Below are positions 1 through 6,791 of a stretch of DNA of 36,153 bases, one piece after another. The stretch comes from Gammaproteobacteria bacterium. GTDB lineage: Bacteria; Pseudomonadota; Gammaproteobacteria; Steroidobacterales; Steroidobacteraceae. The stretch is taken from positions 11,500 to 47,652 of the forward strand of contig VBMV01000079.1 in the NCBI GenBank assembly GCA_005878835.1, written 5' to 3'. How positions within the stretch are numbered: position 1 is the stretch's first letter; each line of letters begins with the position of its first letter. The notes below the pieces were generated by a model. The model ran no database searches. It was given only the letters and a program-made list of their open reading frames with translations, and had not been told where the DNA came from. Made by a program: the position numbers and the translations under genes.

Positions 1-419
1 CCAATACCTAGCACGCGGTTCCCGTCCTTCGGGTTGAACTCGTTCTGTACCGTTGGATCGATAGGGCCGAGTTCGCCAAACGGGTGCATTACAATTTCGT
101 CGGCGCCCAGCGCGACCATCGTCGCGGCGCTGTACGCTCGATAAGGCACGAGCACGCCGATGCTGCTGCCAAACTCACGAAATAGGGCCGTCAACCGCCA
201 GGGCACTGTTGACTGGCCGCCATTGCTGACCAGGAAGATGTCGAGCTTCTCAACGGGGCGCTCGGGCAGCAGCTGCAGGTGCTCGAAGAAGACCCGGACC
301 TGGTCCTCCGCGATTAGGCCGGGGACATTCTGACGCAGGCTTGTCAGAAAACAGATAACCCGTGATCCTCGCAGCTCCTGGATGCGATTTATCAACGCGC
401 GCCGCGCTTCGTAGGACAT
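1..419 (-). CDS. Serine dehydrogenase proteinase family protein (SDH_sah, SppA/ClpP-like fold), 5' part only
   Basis: The gene starts at ATG 419 on the minus strand and runs off the left edge after 139 codons. The visible protein begins MSYEARRALINRIQELRGSR and contains FLVSNGGQSTVPWRL, where GG suits the oxyanion-hole strand of Clp/crotonase folds. It then has YRAYSAATMVALGADEIVM, where the Ser of SAAT is in the position of the ClpP/SppA nucleophile, followed by HPFGELGPIDP. This pattern is that of the SDH_sah family (Pfam PF01972 from memory), ATP-independent serine proteinases whose physiological substrates are poorly known. A purine-rich ribosome site (AAGGAAAGGGA) precedes the start. It lies on the element side of a broken tRNA-Ser gene, so it is probably element cargo. 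No signal peptide is seen in this part. Family call is confident; function is not. Confidence 0.85.
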   Translation of the reverse strand, partial: MSYEARRALINRIQELRGSRVICFLTSLRQNVPGLIAEDQVRVFFEHLQLLPERPVEKLDIFLVSNGGQSTVPWRLTALFREFGSSIGVLVPYRAYSAATMVALGADEIVMHPFGELGPIDPTVQNEFNPKDGNRVLGI

Positions 420-481
420 TTCGGTCCCTTTCCTTGTGTCGGCTCGGCCGGATGATCGCGCCAGCCGGAGTGCGAGACGAG

Positions 482-517
482 AACGGGCGTAAGTGCCTGT
501 TTTCACTTACGCCCGTT
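482..517. repeat. Perfect 14-bp inverted repeat with 8-nt loop
   Basis: The arm AACGGGCGTAAGTG (482-495) is mirrored exactly by CACTTACGCCCGTT (504-517) around an 8-nt loop. It lies between the tRNA-Ser fragment and the proteinase gene and overlaps the expected transcription start of the candidate junction promoter. It could be an operator, a recombinase arm or attachment site, or a hairpin in the proteinase leader. There is no clear T-run for a terminator. Confidence 0.8.
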
Positions 518-547
518 TATATACGCTCAGCCGGCGGAGTTTTTCAA
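518..547 (-). promoter_or_regulatory. Candidate sigma70 promoter spanning the tRNA/element junction
   Basis: On the minus strand TTGAAA (547-542), 18 nt, then TATATA (523-518) form a good -35/-10 pair pointing at the proteinase gene. The -35 hexamer is the anticodon loop of the tRNA-Ser fragment, while the -10 lies on the element side, so the promoter exists only because of the junction. Predicted only; the start would fall inside the inverted repeat. Confidence 0.45.
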
Positions 548-580
548 GACCGGTGCATTCAACCGCTCTGCCACCTCTCC
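541..580 (-). pseudogene. 5' half of a tRNA-Ser(UGA) gene, cut at the anticodon loop
   Basis: Reading minus from 580, the sequence starts GGAGAGGTGGCAGAGCGGTT, the acceptor strand and D-arm of a bacterial tRNA-Ser. It continues with GAATGCACCGGTCTTGAAAA, the 5' anticodon stem and a loop with anticodon TGA. After 541 the match stops: ACTCCGCC follows instead of the ACCGG needed to close the anticodon stem, and no variable arm or T-arm follows. The 5' 40 nt are thus intact and the 3' half is missing. Anticodon loops are a known crossover place for tyrosine integrases, so this is probably an attachment junction. A possible -10 (TAGAAT, 612-607) lies upstream of the fragment, with a weak -35. Confidence 0.8.
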
Positions 581-663
581 GCAGTCAATGCAGTGGCTCG
601 TGTTTCATTCTATCAGGCCGCGGACACCGATCCGGTTGCCCGGCCCGACGACGAGCGGCGCTG

Positions 664-1701
664 TCAGCCGGCCGGTTCCTTGAGAATCGCGGCCGTAACG
701 CGATTGCGGCCGGTCTCTTTGCTGCGGTACAGGGCCGCATCGGCGATCCTGAGCACTTGCTCGGCCACCCGGTGCTCACCACTCGGGACGTGGTCCATGC
801 CGCAGAGGCCGAAGCTCGCGGTCACGTGGATGCTCTTCTTGCCGGCCTTGAAGGGGGTGTGCGAGACCGCCGCCCGCAACTTGCGGGTGACGTCGAGCGC
901 CGGTTCATGAGCGGTCTCCGGCATGACGATGGCAAATTCCTCGCCGCCGATGCGCGCCACCCAGTCAATCCCGCGGCGCAGGGCCTGCTGCAGGCGCGGA
1001 CCGAACTGCTGCAGGATCTCGTCACCACCGGCGTGACCGAGCGTGTCGTTGATCTTCTTGAAGTGGTCGATGTCGCACAGAGCCAGGGACAGGGCACGCT
1101 TGTAACGCGCGGCCCGCTCGACCTCACGCGGGAAGTGCTTGCCGAAGAAGCGCCGGCTGGCAGCGCGCGTCAGTTCGTCCGTCGAGGACAGCTTGCGGTT
1201 TTCCTCCATCGTAATGCGCAGTACCGACTCGAGCTCGGTGATGCGCCGCGCCGCGCGGATGCGCGCGTCCAGCTCGCAGTTGCTGACCCGCCGCCCGACG
1301 CACTCGTCGGCCCCGGCGAGGATGCCCGCCTCCCGCTCCTGGGCGTCATCGACCTCGGCCACATAGACGATGAACGGTGGGCGGGCGGCGGGCCGCGCCC
1401 GCAGTTTGCGTATCAGCTCCAGGCTGTCGGTGAGCACGACCGGACGAAACTCGGCGCCGAAGCGGCGCAGAGCTTCCTCGTCGTCGGCGACCGCCTCGCA
1501 CTCCAGCACATCCGGCGTGATGCGCTGCTGCATATGCTGGCGCAGCGGCGCATCCTGGAAGACCAGGAGCGCCTTCGGCGGCGGCAGCACCCGCACCATG
1601 ACCGCGACAGTCGCCGTAGTCCCGTCCTCGGTGGTCGCGGGCTTGGCCGCTCGTCGCTCCAGGACCCTCTGGATGACTGTCGTGTGTCCCCCGGACGCCA
1701 T
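664..1701 (-). CDS. Diguanylate cyclase with REC-like N-terminal domain and GGDEF domain
   Basis: A 345-aa protein that should make cyclic di-GMP from two GTP in the cytoplasm. Residues about 40-155 resemble a response-regulator receiver domain; Asp92 (VVLTDSLE) sits where the phosphorylated aspartate is expected. The GGDEF domain runs from about 165 to 340, with TDELT near 175, DIDHFKKINDTLGH at 210-223 and the active-site signature GGEEF at 252-256. RGID at 243-246, five residues before it, is an RxxD inhibitory site, so product inhibition is expected. ATG 1701 is preferred over an in-frame ATG at 1776 because AGGGGGG lies just upstream and the extra residues do not belong to the domain. 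No partner kinase is visible, so its input signal is unknown. Confidence 0.92.
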   Translation of the reverse strand: MASGGHTTVIQRVLERRAAKPATTEDGTTATVAVMVRVLPPPKALLVFQDAPLRQHMQQRITPDVLECEAVADDEEALRRFGAEFRPVVLTDSLELIRKLRARPAARPPFIVYVAEVDDAQEREAGILAGADECVGRRVSNCELDARIRAARRITELESVLRITMEENRKLSSTDELTRAASRRFFGKHFPREVERAARYKRALSLALCDIDHFKKINDTLGHAGGDEILQQFGPRLQQALRRGIDWVARIGGEEFAIVMPETAHEPALDVTRKLRAAVSHTPFKAGKKSIHVTASFGLCGMDHVPSGEHRVAEQVLRIADAALYRSKETGRNRVTAAILKEPAG

Positions 1702-1940
1702 CTGCCCCCCTAATGTCAGAGGTTGCACGAACAGAGGAAGAAGATTACAGGCACAGGTGCGCGGTTGTCTCGCCAATGTGATGGGGCCCCGGATGAGGGG
1801 TCGCCCGGGCCGGGACCGCGGTCACGCCCCTTGGGGACGAACCCGTTGGCCGCGAGGATGGATTCGACGACGCCGCGCTGACGCCGCAGTTCTCCGGGGT
1901 GTCTCATATGCGCAGTGTGAATTGCCGTTGGGAGAGCGCC

Positions 1941-2156
1941 ATGAGAATCACGACCTGGGCGGTGTTGGGATCGTTGCTCATCAATCTTGCCCTCGCACTG
2001 CTGGTGGCGGTGGTGTTCAGCGTGCCGCCGGCGCGCGCCGCCGAGCGCGCACAGTGCACCGGGCGCACGATCCACGCTACGCACACCCCCGATCGGCCGG
2101 CGCTGGCTCATCGGGGCTATCTGGTCGCAGTGCGCATGGGTTGGGCAGCGGGCTGA
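1941..2156 (+). CDS. Small putative exported or membrane protein, uncertain
   Basis: A 71-codon frame starts at ATG 1941 behind GGGAGAGCGCC. The first 35 residues (MRITTWAVLGSLLINLALAL..., ending PPARAA) look like a signal peptide or one membrane segment with an AxA-like cleavage site. The remaining 36 residues hold one Cys and no recognisable motif. It points towards the TauE gene end with an 18-nt gap. I do not recognise a family. It may be a chance frame in high-GC DNA; the signal-like start and the ribosome site are the only support. Confidence 0.35.
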   Translation: MRITTWAVLGSLLINLALALLVAVVFSVPPARAAERAQCTGRTIHATHTPDRPALAHRGYLVAVRMGWAAG

Positions 2157-2174
2157 AGGCAGATGCGCTTGCCG

Positions 2175-3062
2175 TCACGGCACCGCGACGGCGGGCACCG
2201 TTGCTGAGGCGGCGTGCGCCGAGCGCAGCATCGAAACGGCCGCGTAGCTGACCACCACGATCACCAGCCAGCGCATCGCCGTGAGCGGCAGGTGCTTGAC
2301 GATGTAGAAGGCGATCAGCACGCCGAGCACGCCACCGATGATCAGGCCCAGCGAGGGCCCGTGCGCGAAGCGTCCCGAGCGGAAGAAGCCGAGGCTCGCC
2401 ACGGGCTGCAGCATGCCATCGCTCGCCATCATGATCGGAAACGCCGCCAGCGGATGCATGCCCATGAGGGCGAGCATGATCATGAGCGGCGCGTAGTTGC
2501 CGATGCCGATGCACATCAATGCGCCCAGCAGGAAGCTGACACTCACTGCCAGCGCGAAGCGCCAGCCGGCCAGAGCGAACGCGGTGCCGCCCGGTGGGAA
2601 CGCGCCGAGGTTCTTCAATACGAAGAAGAACGCCGCCACCAGCAGGGCCACTCCCATGAACAGCTGGATCGTGCGGCGTGGAAGCCGGCTCACCAGGCCG
2701 GCGCCGAGCCAGGCGCCCGCGGCGGCGCTCGCGACCATGCTGGCGAGCAGCACCGGCTCAACGGTCACGGCCGTAACGAAAAGCACGGTCTCGAGAAAGG
2801 CGGACGAGTTGTGCCCCACGTTGAGCGTGCCGGGTATCAGCTCGTCGGCGGGCGCACCGCGAAATTTGAACAGCGCGGTCGTGGGTGCGAATGAGCCGAT
2901 GCCGAGCGTATCGAGGAAGTCGGTCACCACTCCGATTGCGATATCCCCGAGCGTCGGCCGCTCGCGCAACCGGTAGTGCCTGGCGGCCCAGACCCATCCG
3001 ATGACGAACGCGATGTTCACCAGCACCAGCGCGCTCAGCAGCCCGACTTTTGTCGCGTTCAT
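2175..3062 (-). CDS. TauE/SafE family membrane transporter
   Basis: A 295-aa polytopic inner-membrane protein with about eight hydrophobic segments, in the TauE/SafE (DUF81, PF01925) manner. An N-terminal helix (residues 5-27) is followed by GVVTDFLDTLGIGSFAPTTALFKFRG, the signature first repeat, and a second repeat with LGALMCIGIGNYAPLMIMLALMGMHP. Family members move sulfite, sulfoacetate or other organic anions; the substrate here cannot be read from sequence. Its ATG overlaps the stop of the upstream FAD-oxidase gene (ATGA), so the two are translationally coupled and probably serve one pathway. A natural guess is export of a product of amine or sulfonate oxidation. No taurine-specific partner (tauX, xsc) is in the window. 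Confidence 0.88.
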   Translation of the reverse strand: MNATKVGLLSALVLVNIAFVIGWVWAARHYRLRERPTLGDIAIGVVTDFLDTLGIGSFAPTTALFKFRGAPADELIPGTLNVGHNSSAFLETVLFVTAVTVEPVLLASMVASAAAGAWLGAGLVSRLPRRTIQLFMGVALLVAAFFFVLKNLGAFPPGGTAFALAGWRFALAVSVSFLLGALMCIGIGNYAPLMIMLALMGMHPLAAFPIMMASDGMLQPVASLGFFRSGRFAHGPSLGLIIGGVLGVLIAFYIVKHLPLTAMRWLVIVVVSYAAVSMLRSAHAASATVPAVAVP

Positions 3063-4369
3063 GCCGGTCCCCGTGACCCAAGGGTTGGCGAGCGTGCCAG
3101 CGCGTCCGCCAGGCGCAGATACTGGATGGTCGCGCGCGCACCGATGCCGCTCAGGGCGTGCAACGGCATGGGCCGCAGCGGCGTGACCGGAAAACCCAGC
3201 TCCGCAGCGGGGGTTCCGAGCGCGCGCAGCGCCAGCAGCCGCCCCATCACGGTTGCCATGGCGACTCCGCGACCATTGTAGCCCAGGCCGGCAAGCAGGC
3301 CCGGTGCCGGCTCATGCAGGTGCGGCAGGTGGTCGCGCGTCATGGCCACGAGCCCTCCCCAGTGGTATTCGAAAGCCACGCCTTCGAGCTGCGGATAGAT
3401 TTCGTGCACGGCGCGGTAGTGCTGCCGTACCGCCCGCGCGCCGGGGACCGGCGCGAACGTGCCGCGCGAGCCCATCACCAGCCGTCCGCTCGCATCCAGG
3501 CGGAAGTACCGCAGCAGACGCCGGGTGTCCGAGGCCGCCTGCCCCTCGGGCAGGATTGCCTGGCGCAGCGTGGCGGGAATCGGAGCCGTGGCCACCTGGA
3601 AGGACGGCACTGCCACCACCGTGCGCCGCAGCTCGTCCGTGACCGCGCCAGTGTAGGCGTTGGTGGCGATGATGACGAGCGGTGCGGTGAGGCTCCCGCG
3701 AGGTGTCTCGATGCTCCAGGTGCCCGCGGTACGGGTCAGCTTCAGCGCCGGGCTGCGGGTGAAGATGCGCCCACCGCAGCGCCCCACGGCCTCGGCGAGC
3801 CCGCGCACGTAGGATAGCGGCTGCACGGTGCCGCCGCGCCGATCGAGCAGCCCGCCGCAGTAGCGGCCGGATCCCGTCAGTCGCTGCACCTGCTCGCGCG
3901 ACAGCAGTTCCACCGCCGCCCCGCGGCGCCGCCACTGCTCCACCCGGGCGGCGAGCTGCAGCAGCGCAGCCTCCGAGGCCGCCGGCTGAATCCAGCCGGT
4001 GCGCACCGCATCGCATCGCAGGCCGTGTCGGGCGATGAGTTCGAACACCAGGTCAGGCCCGGCCGCGACGGTCGCCACCGCGCGCGCTCCCGCGTCGGCT
4101 CCGAACATCTGCTCGAGGGTATCCGGATCGTGCTTGACCCCGGGGATGACCTGGCCGCCGTTGCTGCCGGAGGCGCCCGCGCCAATGTCGGCGGCTTCCA
4201 GCACCACCACCTCCCGGCCGGCCTGCGCCAGGTGCAGGGCGGCCGACAGGCCGGTGTAGCCGGCGCCGATGACGGCGGCCTGGGCGCCCCACGCGCCGGC
4301 GAGCGCCTCACAGGCGGGGCCGGCCGGCGCCGTCACGGACCACAGCGATTGCAGCGGCACGACGGGCAT
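3059..4369 (-). CDS. FAD-dependent amine/amino-acid oxidoreductase (DAO family, PuuB-like)
   Basis: A 436-aa cytosolic flavoprotein of the DAO family (PF01266). The Rossmann dinucleotide motif IGAGYTGLSAALHLAQAG lies at 34-51 with the ribose-binding Glu at 58, then GASGSNGGQ near 65-75, which is typical of gamma-glutamylputrescine oxidase (PuuB/OrdL) and related enzymes. The C-terminal flavin loop GLGYNGRGVAMATVMGR is intact. It should oxidise an amine or amino acid at a C-N bond; the taurine dehydrogenase large subunit is another related possibility. No signal peptide is present. It is first in a two-gene operon with the TauE transporter and diverges from the aromatic amine dehydrogenase genes. 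The operator-like repeat at 4376-4401 sits six bases before its start, and no ribosome site is evident. Confidence 0.87.
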   Translation of the reverse strand: MPVVPLQSLWSVTAPAGPACEALAGAWGAQAAVIGAGYTGLSAALHLAQAGREVVVLEAADIGAGASGSNGGQVIPGVKHDPDTLEQMFGADAGARAVATVAAGPDLVFELIARHGLRCDAVRTGWIQPAASEAALLQLAARVEQWRRRGAAVELLSREQVQRLTGSGRYCGGLLDRRGGTVQPLSYVRGLAEAVGRCGGRIFTRSPALKLTRTAGTWSIETPRGSLTAPLVIIATNAYTGAVTDELRRTVVAVPSFQVATAPIPATLRQAILPEGQAASDTRRLLRYFRLDASGRLVMGSRGTFAPVPGARAVRQHYRAVHEIYPQLEGVAFEYHWGGLVAMTRDHLPHLHEPAPGLLAGLGYNGRGVAMATVMGRLLALRALGTPAAELGFPVTPLRPMPLHALSGIGARATIQYLRLADALARSPTLGSRGPA

Positions 4370-4375
4370 CGCGAG

Positions 4376-4402
4376 TATCGATAATCGATTATTGATTATC
4401 GG
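4376..4402. promoter_or_regulatory. Candidate IclR operator in the FAD-oxidase / amine-dehydrogenase divergent region
   Basis: Bases 4376-4389 read TATCGATAATCGAT, identical to 15121-15134 in front of the IclR gene. An exact inverted repeat CGATAATC-N7-GATTATCG spans 4379-4401. The AT-rich block stands out in its GC-rich surroundings. It abuts the FAD-oxidase start and could also act on the dehydrogenase operon about 200 bases away on the other strand. Confidence 0.6.
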
Positions 4403-4597
4403 ACGAAGGGCGGACGACTCTACGGCAGGCGCCGCGGACGGTCAAACCAGCGCGCCCGGCGCGCGCCCGAGGAATGCGCCTTTTCCGGCCCCCGGCGATG
4501 TGCGAGACTCGCCGCAAAGCCGCCGCCGCAGACGCGCCACGCACGCGCGCCACGGCGTCAACCAACGACGTGTATCCGGCTTTGCATGGGGTGCCTG

Positions 4598-5749
4598 ATG
4601 CGATCTGCGCCTCTTAGGTCCGCAGCGACGCTGTGCCTGACGCTCAGCGTGCTGGCGCACGCGGCCCCGCCGCCGCTGCCTGCCGAGCATCTCACCGTGC
4701 AACAGCTGCCGCCGAAGAGCCCGCACTGGGTGTACGTGTACGATGAAGCGTTCAATAACGAAATCGATGCCCGCGTGCACCTGTTCGACGGTGACAGCTA
4801 TCGTCGACTGGGGCAGATCGACGCCGGCTTCACCCCCAGCGTCAACCTCTCGCCCGACGGGGCCACCACGGTGGTGGCCACCACCTACTTCGCCCGCGGC
4901 AGCCGCGGTGCGCGCACCGACGTGGTCGAGTTCACCGACAACACGACGCTCGCCGTGACCGGCGAGATCGTCCTGCCGCCCAAGCGTGTCGAGACCGCTC
5001 CCAGCCTTTTCAACATCGCCTACAGCCCCGACGGCCACTTTCTATACGTGGCCTACCTGACGCCTGCCGCGTCCTTCGGAGTGCTCGATCCGGCGCACGG
5101 CAAAGTGCTCGGCGAGATCGACACCGCCGGCTGTGTGCTGGTGATCCCCTCGGGGCCGAATCGTGTCTCGTCCATCTGCGAAAGCGGCCGGCTGCTCACC
5201 GTCACCCTCGACACGCAAGGTCACGAAGCCGCGCGCGCGCTGTCGGAGCCGTTCTTCGACCCCGACCGCGACCCGGTGTTCGTGCAGGGCATTCCGACAA
5301 CCCGCGGCTACGCATTCCTGTCCTTCCTGGGCGAGGTGCACGAGGTCGACCTGTCCGGCACACGACCCGCCTTTGCACAGCCCTGGTCGCTGGTGAGCCC
5401 CGCCGAACAGGGCCGCTGGCGCCCGGGTGCGGATCAGGTGGGCGCCATTCACCGCGCGCTCGGCCGGCTGTACGTGCCCATGCATCAGGGCGGGGAAGGC
5501 ACGCACAAGGACGGCGGCACCGAAATCTGGGTGTTCGACATGCCCAGCCACCGGCGCCTGGCAAGCTGGCCGGTGCAGGCGGCCGGCCTTTCGCGGGTGC
5601 TCGCCGTGCAGGTGTCGCAGGATCCGGCGCCGATCCTGTTTGCGGCCAGCAACGCAGCGGATGTGGCCGTGTTCGATGCCCTCAGCGGCAAGCTGCGGCA
5701 CGTGGAGAAGCACCTGGGCCAGACGCCCTGGATGATGCTGAATCCCTGA
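4598..5749 (+). CDS. aauB: Aromatic amine (aralkylamine) dehydrogenase large/alpha subunit
   Basis: A 383-aa periplasmic subunit of a TTQ quinoprotein dehydrogenase, in the methylamine dehydrogenase heavy-chain family (Amine_dh, PF06433). An N-terminal signal peptide (MRSAPLRSAATLCLTLSVLAHAA) leads into a seven-bladed propeller. VYVYDEAFNNEIDARVHLFDGDSYRRLGQI, FTPSVNLSPDG, NIAYSPDGHFLYVAYL and WVFDMPSHRRLASW are characteristic blade segments. The large chain scaffolds the TTQ-bearing small chain encoded 14 bases downstream. That small chain is clearly of the aromatic amine type rather than the methylamine type, so I extend the name to this gene. ATG 4598 is preferred over ATG 4586 because a G-rich ribosome site precedes it and the signal peptide then starts normally. 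The aauE and aauD genes expected between the two subunits are missing. Confidence 0.9.
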   Translation: MRSAPLRSAATLCLTLSVLAHAAPPPLPAEHLTVQQLPPKSPHWVYVYDEAFNNEIDARVHLFDGDSYRRLGQIDAGFTPSVNLSPDGATTVVATTYFARGSRGARTDVVEFTDNTTLAVTGEIVLPPKRVETAPSLFNIAYSPDGHFLYVAYLTPAASFGVLDPAHGKVLGEIDTAGCVLVIPSGPNRVSSICESGRLLTVTLDTQGHEAARALSEPFFDPDRDPVFVQGIPTTRGYAFLSFLGEVHEVDLSGTRPAFAQPWSLVSPAEQGRWRPGADQVGAIHRALGRLYVPMHQGGEGTHKDGGTEIWVFDMPSHRRLASWPVQAAGLSRVLAVQVSQDPAPILFAASNAADVAVFDALSGKLRHVEKHLGQTPWMMLNP

Positions 5750-5763
5750 ACACGGGGCACACG

Positions 5764-6273
5764 ATGCGCTCGCTCGATCACCTGTTCGAACACTCCTCGC
5801 GCTCGCTGGCGCGGCGCACCTCACGCCGCAGCCTGCTGGCCTCCCTGGGTCAGCTGTTGACCGGCGCCGCGCTGCTGCCGCTGTTGCCGGTGGATCGCGG
5901 CGGCCGTGCGTGGGCGAGCGATGCCAAATCCGGCGGTCCGGAGACCTGTGAGTACTGGAAGTACTGCGCCATCGACGGCTTCCTGTGCTCGTGCTGCGGC
6001 GGCACCTCCAGCTCCTGTCCGCCGGGCACCGCCAGCTCGCCCATCACCTGGATCGGCACCTGCCACAACCCCGGCGACGGCCGCGATTACATCGTCTCCT
6101 ACAACGACTGTTGCGGGAAAACCAGCTGCGGCAACTGCGAGTGCAACCGTAACGAGCGCGAGAAGCCGGTGTACCGCCCGTCGCGCAACAACGACCTCAA
6201 CTGGTGCATGGCCAACGCCGACTCCAACTACCACTGCACGGTGTCCGTCATCCTGGGGGTCGCGGAAAAATGA
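5764..6273 (+). CDS. aauA: Aromatic amine dehydrogenase small/beta subunit carrying the TTQ cofactor
   Basis: A 169-aa periplasmic catalytic subunit that oxidises primary aryl-alkylamines to aldehyde plus ammonia. A twin-arginine-type leader (RTSRRSLLASLG, residues 18-29) is followed by a mature part with 14 cysteines arranged as in the Alcaligenes faecalis enzyme (CEYWKYCAIDGFLCSCCGG, ITWIGTCHNPGDG, NDCCGKTSCGNCECN, NWCMANADSNYHCT). By alignment from memory, Trp96 and Trp147 are the tryptophans that form TTQ, with the family's 51-residue spacing. Asp115 matches the catalytic base Asp128, Thr159 matches Thr172, and Asp71 matches the conserved Asp needed for TTQ formation. All key residues are present, so the enzyme looks functional. 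It is matured by disulfide formation and tryptophan oxidation, yet no MauD, MauE or MauG homologue is encoded nearby. Confidence 0.94.
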   Translation: MRSLDHLFEHSSRSLARRTSRRSLLASLGQLLTGAALLPLLPVDRGGRAWASDAKSGGPETCEYWKYCAIDGFLCSCCGGTSSSCPPGTASSPITWIGTCHNPGDGRDYIVSYNDCCGKTSCGNCECNRNEREKPVYRPSRNNDLNWCMANADSNYHCTVSVILGVAEK

Positions 6274-6356
6274 GGGCCCGGGGCCCGGGCGCCGCCACTA
6301 CTGTCTTACCCGGCGCGCTACGCCGCGAGCGTCGCACCGGACGGACCCTAGAGGCC

Positions 6357-6791
6357 ATGCGGCGCCTGCTGCTGCTCGCCGCAACCGCGCTCGCCGTGAG
6401 CGCCCTCGCCGGCGCGGCGAGCGCGAGCCCGGGCGAGGACTACATGCTCTATTGCATGGGCTGTCACGGCGCCGAAGCCCAGGGCGTGCCCGGCCGGATC
6501 CCACCGCTCGCCGGGGCGCTGGCGCGCTTCATGCGCACCAGCGAAGGACGCAACTACGTGCTGCGCGTGCCCGGCGCGGCCAACTCGGTGCTCTCGGACG
6601 GGCGTCTCGCCGCGGTTCTCAACTGGCTCACCGAGCGCTACGGCGCCGCCGACGAGCCGCGCCCTGCGCCCTTCACCGAGGAAGAAGTGACGCGTGCGCG
6701 CCGCGCACCGCTGGCCAACGTGCAAGCGACCCGACGTGAAGTGGTGCGCGAGCTCGCGGCGAGCGGTGCAGCGCCGGCAGCGGACTATTAG
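6357..6791 (+). CDS. Periplasmic monohaem cytochrome c, probable electron acceptor or accessory of the amine dehydrogenase
   Basis: A 144-aa protein with a signal peptide (MRRLLLLAATALAVSALAGAASA) and one haem-binding motif CMGCH at 33-37. Met59 in LARFMRTSEG is a likely sixth ligand. The C-terminal part (about 105-144) is charged and Ala-rich. It follows aauA by 83 bases on the same strand, as a small cytochrome gene follows aauA in known aau clusters. It may pass electrons from the TTQ enzyme to the respiratory chain, or help mature it. ATG 6357 gives a clean signal peptide; an upstream in-frame start would add residues overlapping aauA in another frame. Its stop overlaps the stop of the convergent TIGR03118 gene by two bases, leaving no room for a separate terminator. 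Confidence 0.85.
   Translation: MRRLLLLAATALAVSALAGAASASPGEDYMLYCMGCHGAEAQGVPGRIPPLAGALARFMRTSEGRNYVLRVPGAANSVLSDGRLAAVLNWLTERYGAADEPRPAPFTEEEVTRARRAPLANVQATRREVVRELAASGAAPAADY

Noticed and set aside
541-580. A complete tRNA-Ser interrupted by a group I intron in the anticodon loop
   Set aside because: No matching 3' half (variable arm, T-arm, acceptor 3' strand) occurs between the break and the left edge, where a coding gene starts about 120 bases on.
493-1713. A 406-codon plus-strand frame over the diguanylate cyclase
   Set aside because: Antisense to the GGDEF gene and starts inside the inverted repeat and tRNA fragment.
3059-4369. Taurine dehydrogenase large subunit (TauY) with TauE exporter as a taurine pathway
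   Set aside because: The TauE neighbour is suggestive, but no TauX, Xsc or taurine transporter is present and the flavoprotein looks at least as close to PuuB-like oxidases.
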